Of a DNA stretch of 64,000 bases, positions 37,131 through 46,782 are shown in pieces; within the stretch, counting starts at the first letter, position 1, and every line of letters starts with the position of its first letter. Origin of the DNA: Halomonas gemina (GTDB taxonomy: Bacteria > Pseudomonadota > Gammaproteobacteria > Pseudomonadales > Halomonadaceae); assembly GCF_023554995.1 (NCBI RefSeq), contig NZ_JAMJPK010000006.1:186001-250000 (forward strand), read 5' to 3'. The position numbers and the translations under genes are program-made. A model generated the notes under the pieces. The model saw nothing but the letters and a program-made list of their open reading frames with translations. It was not told where the DNA came from and did no database searches.

Positions 37131-39338
37131 ATGGACGACGTCACGGCGATTCTTGACCACATGAACCCGGCCCAGCGCGAGGCCGTCAGTGCGCCCCAGG
37201 GCAACATGCTGGTGCTGGCCGGGGCCGGGTCCGGCAAGACCCGGGTGCTGGTACATCGCATCGCCTGGCTGATGCAGGCCGAGGGCCTCTCGCCCTACGC
37301 GGTGCTCGCCGTGACCTTCACCAACAAGGCGGCCCGCGAGATGCGCACCCGCCTGGAGGCGCTGCTGGGCATCTCGCTGCGCAATGTCTGGGTGGGCACC
37401 TTCCACTCCATCGCCCACCGCCTGCTGCGCACCCACTGGCAGGATGCACGGCTGCCCCAGCACTTCCAGATCATCGACAGCGACGACCAGTTGCGGCTGG
37501 TCAAGCGGCTGCTCAAGGACCATCGCATCGACGACGAGCGCTTCCCGCCGCGCCAGGTGCAATCGTTCATCTCTGGCTGCAAGGAGGAGGGGCTGCGCCC
37601 CCACCAGGTCGATGTCCACGGCGATGCCTATCTGGCCCAGATGGTCGAGCTCTATGAGCGCTACCAGCTGACCTGCGAGCGCGGCGGCCTGGTGGACTTC
37701 GGCGAGTTGCTGCTGCGCAGCCTTGAGCTGTTGCGTGACAACCCCGAGCTGCTGGCCCACTACCAGCAGCGCTTCGGCCATGTGCTGGTCGACGAGTTCC
37801 AGGACACCAATACCCTGCAGTATGCCTGGCTCAAGCTGCTCACCGGCATGCAGACCCCGATGACCGTGGTGGGCGACGACGACCAGTCGATCTACGGCTG
37901 GCGCGGGGCGCGCATCGAGAACATCCGGCGCTTCGAGCAGGAGTTTCCTGGCGCGAAGACCGTGCGCCTGGAGCAGAATTACCGCTCCACCAGCGCCATC
38001 CTCGATGCCGCCAATGCCCTGATCCGCCACAACAGCGAGCGCATGGGCAAGGAGCTGTGGACCGAGGGTGCCAGGGGCGAGCCGATCTCCGTCTACTCGG
38101 GCTTCAACGACCTGGACGAGGCGCGTTTTATCGTCGACACCATTCGCGAGAAGGTCGAGGAGGGCACCAACCGGCGCGAGATCGCCATCCTCTACCGCTC
38201 CAACGCCCAGTCCCGGGTGCTGGAGGAGACCCTGATCCGCCAGGGCGTGCCCTACCGCATCTACGGTGGCCAGCGCTTCTACGAGCGCCTGGAGATCAAG
38301 AACGCCCTGGCCTACCTGCGGCTGCTGCTCAACCGCGACGATGACGCCTCCCTGGAGCGGGTGATCAACGTCCCGGCCCGAGGCATCGGTACCCGCACCG
38401 TGGAGGTGCTGCGCACCCGCGCCCGGCAGACCGAGGTCTCGCTGTGGCAGGCGCTGCACGACGCCCTGCTGGATGCCTCGCTCAAGGGGCGGGCGGCCAC
38501 GTCGGTGCGGGCCTTCGCCGAGTTGATCGAGGGGCTCGACAACGACACCGCCGGCCTGGCGCTCCACGAGATCATCGACCATGTGATCGAGCGCAGCGGC
38601 CTGATCGAGCACCACCGCAGCGAGAAGGGCGAGAAGGGGCAGGCCCGGGTCGAGAACCTCGAGGAGCTGGTCACCGCCGCCAAGGCCTTCACCCAGGGCG
38701 AGACCTTCGAGCCCCCCGAGGCCGGCGAGGGGGCGGTGGCCCTGGAGGCCTTCCTCTCCGAGGCTGCGCTCAACGCCGGTGACCACGAGGCCGACGAGTT
38801 CGAGGACTGCGTGCAACTGATGACCCTACACTCGGCCAAGGGCCTGGAGTTCCCGGTGGTGTTCATCGCCGGGGTCGAGGAGGGCCTGTTCCCGCACAAG
38901 ATGTCCATGGAGGAGCCGGGTCGCCTGGAGGAGGAGCGGCGGCTCTGCTATGTGGGCCTGACCCGTGCCATGCGCAAGCTCTACCTGACTCATGCCGAGC
39001 TGCGGCGTCTGCACGGCAAGGAGACCTTCCAGCGCGCCTCGCGCTTCCTGCGCGAGCTCCCCGAGGAGCACCTCGAGGAGGTGCGGCTGCGCGGCCAGAT
39101 CTCCCGGCCGGTGACCGCCGGCCGCCCGGCCGTGGGGCTCTCGCGGCAGACCTCGGTCGATGGGGGCGCTGAACTGCCGTCGCTCTCGCTGGGCCAGCGG
39201 GTCAGCCATCCGGTGTTCGGCGAGGGGGTGATCCTCAACGCCGAGGGCGAGGGCGAGCGCGCCCGGGTCCAGGTCAGCTTCGAGGGCGAGGGCGACAAGT
39301 GGCTGGTGCTGGGCTTCGCCAAGCTGACGCCGCTCTGA
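37131..39338 (+). CDS. uvrD: DNA helicase II (UvrD)
   Basis: The 735-residue superfamily 1A helicase acts in nucleotide-excision and mismatch repair. Walker A is AGAGSGKT at 30-37. TFTNKAAREMR, GTFHSIAHRLLR, VDEFQDTNTLQYAWL (Walker B), GDDDQSIYGWRGA and LEQNYRSTSAILDAAN follow in order, and LMTLHSAKGLEFPVVFIAGVEEGLFPH is motif V. The C-terminal GQRVSHPVFGEGVILNAEG is the UvrD Tudor-like end. ATG 37131 gives the family start (DDVTAILDHMNPAQREAV). An in-frame extension through the heptamer array is rejected as coding. Expression may depend on the array in its leader. Confidence 0.95.
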   Translation: MDDVTAILDHMNPAQREAVSAPQGNMLVLAGAGSGKTRVLVHRIAWLMQAEGLSPYAVLAVTFTNKAAREMRTRLEALLGISLRNVWVGTFHSIAHRLLRTHWQDARLPQHFQIIDSDDQLRLVKRLLKDHRIDDERFPPRQVQSFISGCKEEGLRPHQVDVHGDAYLAQMVELYERYQLTCERGGLVDFGELLLRSLELLRDNPELLAHYQQRFGHVLVDEFQDTNTLQYAWLKLLTGMQTPMTVVGDDDQSIYGWRGARIENIRRFEQEFPGAKTVRLEQNYRSTSAILDAANALIRHNSERMGKELWTEGARGEPISVYSGFNDLDEARFIVDTIREKVEEGTNRREIAILYRSNAQSRVLEETLIRQGVPYRIYGGQRFYERLEIKNALAYLRLLLNRDDDASLERVINVPARGIGTRTVEVLRTRARQTEVSLWQALHDALLDASLKGRAATSVRAFAELIEGLDNDTAGLALHEIIDHVIERSGLIEHHRSEKGEKGQARVENLEELVTAAKAFTQGETFEPPEAGEGAVALEAFLSEAALNAGDHEADEFEDCVQLMTLHSAKGLEFPVVFIAGVEEGLFPHKMSMEEPGRLEEERRLCYVGLTRAMRKLYLTHAELRRLHGKETFQRASRFLRELPEEHLEEVRLRGQISRPVTAGRPAVGLSRQTSVDGGAELPSLSLGQRVSHPVFGEGVILNAEGEGERARVQVSFEGEGDKWLVLGFAKLTPL

Positions 39339-39466
39339 TTTTCGTTGACGTTGACGTCAGCTGCAGGCACTTGCCGGGCAATTCGGCCTTGACGCATACT
39401 CTTGAGCGGACACGCCTTATCCCGCGATCACAGCGGGAACAATAATCATCCTGGAGTCACGCTCGC

Positions 39467-40567
39467 ATGCAACGTCGCCTCTTTCTAAAGAATAGCCTCA
39501 AGACCCTGGGCGCCGGTGCCGCCGCCGGCGCCGCCGCCCCCTTCATCTCCACGGCCAGTGCGCAGGAGACCATCACCTGGGACATGGTGACCTCCTGGCC
39601 CAAGAACTTCCCGGCACTGGGCACCGGGGCCAACGATTTCGCCGCGCGTATCGAGCGCCTCTCGGGCGGCCGCATGAAGGTCCGCGTGCACGGCGCGGGT
39701 GAACTGGTGCCCGCCATGGAGGTGTTCGACGCGGTGGGCGAGGGTACCGCCCAGATGGGCCACTCCGCCTCCTACTACTGGCGTGGCAAGACCCTGGCCT
39801 CCCAGTTCTTCACCGCCGTGCCCTTCGGCATGAATACCACCGAGACCAACGCCTGGCTCTACCATGGCGGTGGCCTTGAGCTGTGGGACGAGGTGTACGC
39901 CAAGCACAACCTCAAGCCCTTCCCGGTGGGCAATACCGGCACCCAGATGGCCGGCTGGTTCAAGAAGGAGATCAACTCGCTGGAGGATATGCAGGGCCTC
40001 AAGCTGCGCCTGCCGGGACTGGCCGGCGAGGCCATGAACGGCATCGGCGTGACCACCGTAAACACCCCGGGCTCCGAGATCTTCACCTCCCTGCAGACCG
40101 GCGTGCTGGATGCCGCCGACTGGGTCGGCCCCTACAACGACCTGGCCTTCGGCCTGCACCAGGTGGCCAAGTACTACTACACCTCGGCCTGGAACGAGCC
40201 CAGTGCCATCCTCGAGGGCACGGTCAACCTGGAGGCCTGGAACGCCTTGCCCGACGACCTCAAGGCGGTGGTCAGCGAGGCGGCCATGGCTTCCAACCTG
40301 GCGATGATCAGCGAGTTCGCGGTGCGTAATGCCGAGGCGCTCGATACCCTGGTCAGCGAGCATGGCGTGGAACTGCGCGCCTTCCCGGAGGAGGTACTGG
40401 AGGCGCTCTACGCCTCCTCCCAGGAGGTGCTCCAGAAGCAGGTGGAGGCCGACGAGGAGTCGCGGAAGGTCTACGACTCCTACACCGCCTTCCAGCAGAA
40501 GGTACGGCGCTTCACCGACGTGGGCGAATTCGCCTACCTGAAGACCCGGGAGAAGGTCGGCGTCTGA
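39467..40567 (+). CDS. TRAP transporter substrate-binding protein (DctP/TakP-like)
   Basis: The 366-residue periplasmic protein has a twin-arginine signal (QRRLFLKNSLKTLGAGAAAG, cleavage near ASA-QE), so it is probably exported folded. The mature part resembles the alpha-keto-acid binding TakP group: WDMVTSWPKNFPALGTGAND, VEWVGPYNDLAFGLH-like DWVGPYNDLAFGLHQVAKYYY, and NEPSAILEGTVNLEAWNALP. Substrates of that group are keto or hydroxy acids. The membrane subunits (DctQ, DctM) are not adjacent, so it must pair with a transporter encoded elsewhere. A hairpin terminator follows. Confidence 0.85.
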   Translation: MQRRLFLKNSLKTLGAGAAAGAAAPFISTASAQETITWDMVTSWPKNFPALGTGANDFAARIERLSGGRMKVRVHGAGELVPAMEVFDAVGEGTAQMGHSASYYWRGKTLASQFFTAVPFGMNTTETNAWLYHGGGLELWDEVYAKHNLKPFPVGNTGTQMAGWFKKEINSLEDMQGLKLRLPGLAGEAMNGIGVTTVNTPGSEIFTSLQTGVLDAADWVGPYNDLAFGLHQVAKYYYTSAWNEPSAILEGTVNLEAWNALPDDLKAVVSEAAMASNLAMISEFAVRNAEALDTLVSEHGVELRAFPEEVLEALYASSQEVLQKQVEADEESRKVYDSYTAFQQKVRRFTDVGEFAYLKTREKVGV

Positions 40568-40594
40568 GGCCCGGCCTCTCTCGCCATCCTGCCA

Positions 40595-40619
40595 TGGGCG
40601 CCCCTGGGGGGCGCCCATT
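40595..40619. terminator. Bidirectional terminator between convergent genes
   Basis: Arms TGGGCGCCCC (40595-40604) and GGGGCGCCCA (40608-40617) with the three-base loop TGG lie between the stop codons of the TRAP binding protein and the leftward thioesterase. A short TTC follows. It probably serves both genes. Confidence 0.6.
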
Positions 40620-40649
40620 CTCGCTCCGGAACTGGCACGGGGCACGGCA

Positions 40650-41057
40650 TCAGTCGCCCTCTCGGGCGGCACGGATTCGCCCGTTGTCGTCCAGGGCCAC
40701 CATAACGAAGCGGGCCTCGGTGACCTTGTGCAACTCGTCGGGGTCGCGTTCATGGGGGGCACGGATCCACACCTCCACGTCGATCTTGATCGAGCTGTGG
40801 CCGATCTCGCTGACCCGGGTGAAGATGTTGACCATCGAGCCCACCCGCACCGGGCAGAGGAAGTCCATGGCCTCGATGGCCACGGTGGCCGTGCGCCCCC
40901 GGGCCTCGCAGCCGGCGGCCACCTCGGCGGCCTGGTCCATGCGGGCGATCAGCCAGCCACCGGGAATGTCGCCGTGCAGGTTGGTATCCTGGCGACTGGC
41001 CAGCAGCTTGAGGGTCAGCCGACCCTGGGGGGCGGGAATATCGTCGATGTCTGTCAT
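40650..41057 (-). CDS. Acyl-CoA thioesterase, YciA-like
   Basis: The 135-residue hotdog-fold enzyme probably hydrolyses acyl-CoA thioesters. The active region reads DTNLHGDIPGGWLIARMDQAAE, equivalent to the DTN-GDIFGGWLMSQMD block of YciA. IEAMDFLCPVRVGSMVNIFTRV and IDVEVWIRA follow. The usual phenylalanine of GDIFGGW is proline here. ATG 41057 (MTDIDDIPAP) is chosen as the family-like start, and a longer upstream frame has no support. YciA hexamers act on a broad set of acyl-CoAs. Confidence 0.85.
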   Translation of the reverse strand: MTDIDDIPAPQGRLTLKLLASRQDTNLHGDIPGGWLIARMDQAAEVAAGCEARGRTATVAIEAMDFLCPVRVGSMVNIFTRVSEIGHSSIKIDVEVWIRAPHERDPDELHKVTEARFVMVALDDNGRIRAAREGD

Positions 41058-41196
41058 GAAAGCCTGAGCGACTCGGGTTGTTGTTGTGGGGCGTTTATCA
41101 GCTCGCCATGGTATACGGCGAGGCCATGGGTTCACCACCATTGCGACACGATGCCCCACTGCCGGCCCGGTTCACCCCTTCATCGAGGAAGCTGAG

Positions 41197-42147
41197 ATGT
41201 CTGCCGCCCTGCGTCGTTGCCTGACTCCCTGGTTGCTGCTGGTCATGCTCTGGGCGCCTCATGCCCAGGCCCAGACAGAGGAGATTGCCGGGAGCCTGGG
41301 CACCGTGGGTTCCGATACCATGGCGGAGCTGATGCTGCGCTGGGGTGAGGCGCTGACCCGCCAGCATCCCGGCATCCGCCTGCAGCTGCAGGCCAGCGGG
41401 TCGGCCAGCGCGCCGCCGGCCCTGGTGTCCGGTACCACCCGGCTGGGGCCCATGTCCCGGCCCATGAACGAGGCCGAGCGTCGGACCTTCATCGAGCGCC
41501 ATGGCTATCCGCCGCGGGAGCTGGCGGTGGCCCGGGATGCCCTGGTGGTCGTGGTCCATCGCCACAACCCGCTCGAGAGCCTGGGGAGGCGCGAGCTGGA
41601 TGCCATCTTTTCCGACTCACGGCGCTGCGGGGCGAGCGAGGGGATCCGCCGCTGGCAACAGCTGGGCCTCGACAGGCCGGAGGGGCGCATCCGCCTGCAT
41701 GGTCGCAATGCGGCGTCCGGCACCCAGGGGCTGTTCCGGCGGATTGCGCTGTGTGACGGCCACTTCCGTCCCGAGGTCAACGAGCACCCGGGGTCCGCCG
41801 CGGTGGTGTCAGCGGTGGCGGAGGACCCGCGGGCCATCGGCTATGCCGGGCTCAACCACCTCACGCCGGGCGTCAAGGCCCTGGCGCGCCGCGATGCCGA
41901 GGGGACGCGCCACTTCCCCGACCCCGAGGCGGTGCGGCGCGGCGACTATGCGCTTTCCCGCGACCTCTACCTCTATCTCAACCTGCCCCCCGGCGAGTCG
42001 CTGCCGGCCCCCGAGCGGGCCTTCCTCGACCTGGTGCTGTCCCCGGCCGGGCAGGCGATCGTCGAGGAGCTGGGTTTCGTGGCCCTGCCCGAGGCGAGGC
42101 GGCAGCATCAGCGACAGAGGCTGGCGCTGGGCGAGGCGGACCCCTGA
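41197..42147 (+). CDS. pstS: Phosphate-binding protein PstS family
   Basis: The 316-residue periplasmic protein has a Sec signal (CLTPWLLLVMLWAPHAQAQ). Phosphate-binding segments are recognisable: GTVGSDTMAELMLRWGEAL, LQASGSASAPPALVSGT, RNAASGTQGLFRRIALC and ARDALVVVVHRHNPLE. This is the Pseudomonas/Vibrio-like PstS branch rather than E. coli PstS. ATG 41197 follows GAGGAAGCTGAG. It precedes pstC by 68 bp, and that gap, not the region upstream of pstS, carries the clearest Pho box. Confidence 0.88.
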   Translation: MSAALRRCLTPWLLLVMLWAPHAQAQTEEIAGSLGTVGSDTMAELMLRWGEALTRQHPGIRLQLQASGSASAPPALVSGTTRLGPMSRPMNEAERRTFIERHGYPPRELAVARDALVVVVHRHNPLESLGRRELDAIFSDSRRCGASEGIRRWQQLGLDRPEGRIRLHGRNAASGTQGLFRRIALCDGHFRPEVNEHPGSAAVVSAVAEDPRAIGYAGLNHLTPGVKALARRDAEGTRHFPDPEAVRRGDYALSRDLYLYLNLPPGESLPAPERAFLDLVLSPAGQAIVEELGFVALPEARRQHQRQRLALGEADP

Positions 42148-42149
42148 TG

Positions 42150-42178
42150 CTGTCATCTCCCTGTCATCACTCTGTCGT
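42150..42178 (+). promoter_or_regulatory. Pho box (PhoB operator) before pstC
   Basis: CTGTCAT occurs at 42150-42156 and 42161-42167, with a third, weaker CTGTCGT at 42172-42178. Each is 11 bp from the last, the spacing of PhoB half-sites. The first two form an 18-bp box matching the consensus CTGTCAT-N4-CTGTCAT exactly. Confidence 0.9.
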
Positions 42179-42215
42179 ACGATTCCGCTAGCCCCCGTTT
42201 CGCGCAGGCCTGGTC

Positions 42216-43439
42216 ATGCCCGACTCCTCCTCCCCGCCCTCCGTTCGACGCCGCCTGCGTCAGGGGCGCGATCGCCTGGCCACCGTCCTGGTCACCGCGG
42301 GCGGCATCGGGGTGATCGCCGCGCTGCTGGCCATCGGCGTCTTCCTGGTGGTCGAGGTGGTGCCGCTGTTCTGGCCCTCCGGTGCGACGCAGGCGGTCAG
42401 CCCCCAGGCGCTCTGGCTGCCCCTGGAGGGAGCAGATGACTCGGTCCGCTTTCGCTGGGACCCCACCGCCACCCTGGGGACGGACGAGCCGGCCCGGATC
42501 AGCCTGGTGCCCCTGGCCTGGGGCACCCTGGAGGCGGCGGCCTGGGCCCTGCTGATCGCCGTGCCCCTGGCCCTGGGCGCGGCCGCCCACTCGGCCCTGT
42601 ACATGTCGCCACGCCTGCGCAGCCGCCTCAAGCCGACGCTGGAGCTGATGGAGGCGTTGCCCGGGGTGGTGATCGGCTTCGTCGCTGGCCTGGTGCTCGC
42701 CCCCTGGGTGGAGCGCCACCTGGCGGACGTGCTGGCCATGCTGGTGCTGCTGGTGCCCGGCCTGCTGCTGGCGGGTGGCCTCTGGTCGCGCCTGCCTCCG
42801 CGCCTGCAGCAGGCGCTGCCGCTGGGCTGGGCGGGGCTGTGGCTGCTGCCCTGGCTGCTGCTGCTGCTGGCCGCCTCGCACGCGCTCTCGCCCTGGCTCG
42901 AGGCCTGGGCGTTCGGCGGTGACCTGCGCCGCTGGCTGGAGGTTCACCTGGGGCTCGATGTCGCCGTGCGCAACGCCATGATCGTCGGCATGGCCATGGG
43001 CTTTGCGGTGATGCCCAGCGTCTACGCATTGGCCGAGGATGCCCTCTCGAGTGTACCGCGAAGCCTCGCGGAGGGCGCCCAGGCACTGGGGGCGACCCGC
43101 TGGCAGACCCTGTGGCGGGTGGTGCTGCCGGCGGCGTCCCCCGGGATCTTCTCGGCGGTGATGATCGGCGCCGGACGAGCCGTGGGCGAGACCATGATCG
43201 TGCTGATGGCCAGCGGCAACACGGCCCTGATGACCTGGAACCCCCTGGACGGGCTGCGCTCCCTGGCGGCCACCATCGCCATCGAGCTGCCGGAGGCGGG
43301 CCCCGAGGGCCCGCACTATCGGCTGCTGCTGCTGGCGGCCCTGCTGCTCTTCATCTTCACCTTCCTGGTCAATACCCTGGCCGAGCTGGTGCGCAGCCGC
43401 CTGCGACGGCGCTACCGGCGCCTGGGGGGCGGGGCATGA
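42216..43439 (+). CDS. pstC: Phosphate ABC transporter permease PstC
   Basis: The 407-residue inner-membrane permease has a first helix near 25-52 (LATVLVTAGGIGVIAALLAIGVFLVVEVVPLFW). A short periplasmic loop of roughly 50 residues leads to SLVPLAWGTLEAAAWALLIA and the permease core. The EAA loop is EGAQALGATRWQTLWRVVLPAASPG. Relatives in Pseudomonas have a loop several hundred residues longer at this point, so this copy seems loop-reduced, although still longer than E. coli PstC. The stop overlaps the pstA start. Confidence 0.9.
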   Translation: MPDSSSPPSVRRRLRQGRDRLATVLVTAGGIGVIAALLAIGVFLVVEVVPLFWPSGATQAVSPQALWLPLEGADDSVRFRWDPTATLGTDEPARISLVPLAWGTLEAAAWALLIAVPLALGAAAHSALYMSPRLRSRLKPTLELMEALPGVVIGFVAGLVLAPWVERHLADVLAMLVLLVPGLLLAGGLWSRLPPRLQQALPLGWAGLWLLPWLLLLLAASHALSPWLEAWAFGGDLRRWLEVHLGLDVAVRNAMIVGMAMGFAVMPSVYALAEDALSSVPRSLAEGAQALGATRWQTLWRVVLPAASPGIFSAVMIGAGRAVGETMIVLMASGNTALMTWNPLDGLRSLAATIAIELPEAGPEGPHYRLLLLAALLLFIFTFLVNTLAELVRSRLRRRYRRLGGGA

Positions 43440-44983
43440 GGCCGGTTCCCGGCTCACGGGCGCGCCTGCCCCGGGGCGAGGGTCCCGGCGACTGGCTGGC
43501 GGCAGGTAGCGTGGCGCTCTCGCTGCTGGCGCTGCTGGCGCTGCTGGCGCTGCTGGCGGTTCGCGGCCTGGGACACTTCTGGCCCGCTCCCGTCGCCCTG
43601 GTGACGCTCGACGATGGCCGACAGCTCGCCGGCGAGCGGGTCCGCGAGGTCCCGCTGCCGGAGGGAGAGGGGCATGAGCGGCTCTACCGGACCGGCAACC
43701 GTGACCTGGATGGCGCCCGCTGGGCGTGGGTGGCGGTGTCGGCCATCGCCGCGGTCAGCCATCCGCCCGACCTGGTGGTGCTGGAACGCCGACGCTGGGG
43801 GGAAGCGATCGGCCGGCTCACCGTGCTGGAGAGCGCGACCGGAGAGCGCCTCGAGGGCGAGGCTGCCTGGGCGGCCCTCGAGGCGCGGCTGGCCGAGCTG
43901 GCCTCGCTGCGCCGGGCCCGCGACACCCTGCGCGACGAGGTCATCCTGCCGCGGGTCCGGGCCCTCGCGGAGGGGGCCGGCGTGGATCCCGAGCTGGCCG
44001 CGGCCAATGCCCGGCTGCGCGAGCTGCAGGCGGCCATGGAGGGGGGGCGGCTGACCCTGGCGACCGCCGAGGGGGAGCGCCTGGTGGTAGCGCTGGAGCA
44101 GATACTGCGGGCGCGGCGTCCCAATGCCATGTCGTCGCTCGACAAGCTGGCCGCCTGGGGTGAGGGCGTGTGGCGCTTCCTCTCGGAGGGCCCGCGGGCG
44201 GCCAATACCGCCGGCGGCGTCTGGCCGGCGATCTTCGGCACCGTGCTGATGGTGATGCTGATGTCGCTCCTGGTGACGCCCTTCGGGGTGCTGGCGGCCA
44301 TCTACCTCAACGAGGTGGCCCATCAGGGGCGGCTGACGCGCCTGGTGCGGATCGCCGTGCGCAACCTCGCCGGGGTGCCCTCCATCGTCTATGGCGTCTT
44401 CGGCCTGGGGGTGTTCGTCTACGGCATCGGCGGCACCCTGGACGAGTGGTTCTTCGACGCGACCCTGCCCTCGCCGACCTTCGGCACCGGCGGCCTGTTG
44501 TGGGCCTCGCTGACCCTGGCCCTGCTGACCCTGCCGGTGGTGATCGTGGCCACCGAGGAGGGGCTGGCGCGAATCCCCGACCAGCAGCGCGAGGGCGCCC
44601 TGGCGCTGGGGGCCACCCGGCTGGAGATGCTCACCCGGGTGGTGTTGCCCATGGCCGCGCCGGCCATGCTCACCGGGGTGATCCTGGCCGTGGCCCGCGC
44701 CGCCGGCGAGGTCGCGCCGCTGATGCTGGTGGGCGTGGCCAAGCTGGCGCCCCAGGTGCCGGTGGACGGCGACTTCCCCTTCCTGCATCTTGACAGGAAG
44801 TTCATGCACCTCGGCTACCACATCTTCGATGCGGCCTTCCACGGCGGCGATGTCCAGGCGGCGATGCCGCTGGTCTATGCCACGGCGCTGCTGCTGGTGC
44901 TGGTGATCCTGGTGCTTAACCTGACTGCAATATTTCTGCGTCATCATCTCAGTATGCGTCACGGGGCGCTCACCCGCCGATGA
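43436..44983 (+). CDS. pstA: Phosphate ABC transporter permease PstA
   Basis: This is the 515-residue long-type PstA. Helix 1 contains a nearly exact LLA repeat (four copies of CTGCTGGCG at 43523-43558). A periplasmic domain of about 200 residues follows, including a coiled-coil-like [21 protein letters not shown] stretch. The permease core begins near [20 protein letters not shown]. The EAA loop is [27 protein letters not shown] 43436 overlaps the pstC stop (ATGA), which fixes the start. The C-terminus overlaps pstB. Confidence 0.9.
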   Translation: MRPVPGSRARLPRGEGPGDWLAAGSVALSLLALLALLALLAVRGLGHFWPAPVALVTLDDGRQLAGERVREVPLPEGEGHERLYRTGNRDLDGARWAWVAVSAIAAVSHPPDLVVLERRRWGEAIGRLTVLESATGERLEGEAAWAALEARLAELASLRRARDTLRDEVILPRVRALAEGAGVDPELAAANARLRELQAAMEGGRLTLATAEGERLVVALEQILRARRPNAMSSLDKLAAWGEGVWRFLSEGPRAANTAGGVWPAIFGTVLMVMLMSLLVTPFGVLAAIYLNEVAHQGRLTRLVRIAVRNLAGVPSIVYGVFGLGVFVYGIGGTLDEWFFDATLPSPTFGTGGLLWASLTLALLTLPVVIVATEEGLARIPDQQREGALALGATRLEMLTRVVLPMAAPAMLTGVILAVARAAGEVAPLMLVGVAKLAPQVPVDGDFPFLHLDRKFMHLGYHIFDAAFHGGDVQAAMPLVYATALLLVLVILVLNLTAIFLRHHLSMRHGALTRR

Positions 44984-45834
44984 GCCCACTACCGTCGCGC
45001 CACCCGGGAGCCTCGATGCCATTCGTCCAGGACCAGCGCCCGTCGTCCGACCCGGCGGCGGTCATCGACTTTTCCCCCGAGGCCAGCAGCCTGGCCATCC
45101 GGGGGCTGAGCCTCGCCTACGGGGATAAGCCGGCGCTGCGCAACCTGACGCTGCGCATCCCGCGCCACCGAGTGACGGCCTTTATCGGGCCCTCCGGCTG
45201 CGGCAAGTCGACCCTGCTGCGGGTGCTCAATCGCCTCCACGACCTCAATGACGAGGTGGTGCGCACGGGCGAGGTGCTATTCGAGGGCGAGGAGATCCAT
45301 GCGCCCGGGGTGGCGGTGGCGGAACTGCGTCGGCGGGTGGGGATGGTGTTCCAGGCGCCTAACCCCTTCCCCATGTCGATCCACGACAACGTGGCCTTTG
45401 GCCTGCGCCTGCAGGGCGGGCTGAGCAAGCGCAAGCGCGACGACATCATCGAGTGGGCGCTGCGTTCGGCGGCGCTATGGGATGAGGTGAAGGACCGGCT
45501 GCGCGCTTCGGCCTGGTCGCTCTCCGGGGGCCAGCAGCAGCGCCTAGTGATCGCCCGGACCCTGGCGGTGGGGCCCGAGGTGCTGCTGCTCGACGAGCCG
45601 GCCTCGGCGCTCGACCCCATCTCCACGCTGAAGATCGAGGAGCTGATCGGCAACCTGAAGTCGCACCTGACCCTGGTGCTGGTCACCCACAACATGCAGC
45701 AGGCGGCCCGGGTCTCCGACTACACCGCCTTCCTGCAGGACGGCGAACTGGTGGAGTATGGCCCCACCGACACCCTGTTCACACACCCGCGCCTGCGGCG
45801 TACCGAGAACTACATCACCGGGCGCATGGCCTGA
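44980..45834 (+). CDS. pstB: Phosphate ABC transporter ATPase PstB
   Basis: The 284-residue ATPase has Walker [10 protein letters not shown] at 70-78. The PstB-specific [25 protein letters not shown] follows, then [43 protein letters not shown] and Walker B in [14 protein letters not shown]. The N-terminus is about 25 residues longer than E. coli PstB, and an internal Met13 is an alternative start. It overlaps pstA by four bases and precedes phoU by 24 bp. Confidence 0.95.
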   Translation: MSPLPSRHPGASMPFVQDQRPSSDPAAVIDFSPEASSLAIRGLSLAYGDKPALRNLTLRIPRHRVTAFIGPSGCGKSTLLRVLNRLHDLNDEVVRTGEVLFEGEEIHAPGVAVAELRRRVGMVFQAPNPFPMSIHDNVAFGLRLQGGLSKRKRDDIIEWALRSAALWDEVKDRLRASAWSLSGGQQQRLVIARTLAVGPEVLLLDEPASALDPISTLKIEELIGNLKSHLTLVLVTHNMQQAARVSDYTAFLQDGELVEYGPTDTLFTHPRLRRTENYITGRMA

Positions 45835-45858
45835 CGGCCGGCCCCAAGGAGAGGTCCC

Positions 45859-46587
45859 ATGGACATTACCAGCGATATCCACAGCCAGCATATCTCCCGG
45901 CAGTTCAACCAGGAGCTCGAGGAGCTCAAGACCCACCTGATGGCGATGGGGGGACTGGTCGAGAAGCAGGTGCAGGACGCCGTGGCGGCCCTGCTCGAGA
46001 GCGACTCCGAACTGGGCCAGCGCGTGGTCGACAACGATCGCGCGGTCAACGACATGCAGATCAAGATCGACGAGGAGAGCACCCAGGTGCTGGCAAGGCG
46101 CCAGCCCACCGCCTCGGACCTGCGCCTGGTGCTGGCGGTGATCCGCGCGGCCTCCGACCTGGAACGGATCGGCGACGAGGCGAGCAAGATCGCCCGCAAT
46201 GCCATCGAGCTGATCGACGCCAACAACGGCAACCGCGGCTTCGTCGAGGTGCGGGTGATCAGCGAGCACGTGCGGCGCATGGTGCGCGACGCCCTGACCT
46301 CCTTCGCCCGCCTCGACACCGAGCTGGCACTCAAGCTGGTGCACGAGGACGAGGAGGTGGACAACGAGTACCGCAGCGCCATGCGCTCGCTGATGACCTT
46401 CATGATGGAGGATGCCCGTTCGATCTCCCCCATCCTCAGCCTGATGTGGATCCTGCGCGCCCTGGAACGCATCGGCGACCATGCCAACAACCTCGCCGAG
46501 TACGTGGTCTACTTGGTGAAGGGGCTGGATATCCGCCACACTGACCCGGACGACCTCGACGAGCAGGCGATCACCCGCAAGGGTTAG
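45859..46587 (+). CDS. phoU: Phosphate signalling protein PhoU
   Basis: The 242-residue all-helical protein is made of two PhoU repeats, each with the metal-binding E/DxxxD pattern: IKIDEESTQVLARRQPTASD with ASDLERIGDEASKIA, and ALERIGDHANNLAEYVVYLV. PhoU links the Pst transporter to PhoR and keeps the Pho regulon off when phosphate is plentiful. A strong AAGGAGAGG site precedes the ATG. It is the last gene of the pst operon. phoBR lie 1 kb away on the other strand. Confidence 0.96.
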   Translation: MDITSDIHSQHISRQFNQELEELKTHLMAMGGLVEKQVQDAVAALLESDSELGQRVVDNDRAVNDMQIKIDEESTQVLARRQPTASDLRLVLAVIRAASDLERIGDEASKIARNAIELIDANNGNRGFVEVRVISEHVRRMVRDALTSFARLDTELALKLVHEDEEVDNEYRSAMRSLMTFMMEDARSISPILSLMWILRALERIGDHANNLAEYVVYLVKGLDIRHTDPDDLDEQAITRKG

Positions 46588-46782
46588 GTCCTTCGCCGCT
46601 GACCAGAAAGCTCGAGGCTGTTCCGGGGGCAGGTCTGCGAGGGGGCGCTGTGAACCCTTCCCTGGGCGCTACCGACGCCATCCATGGCGTAGGACCCCCT
46701 CTCCGACCTGTCCCCGGCGCCTCTTGTCGCGCAGTGTAACGGTGCAAGGGTTGACGGTTCACCACGATTGGCCGTCAATGAC

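Noticed and set aside
36915..38816. Long leftward open frame opposite uvrD
   Set aside because: It is antisense to clear UvrD motifs and includes the repeat array as coding, with no start signal.
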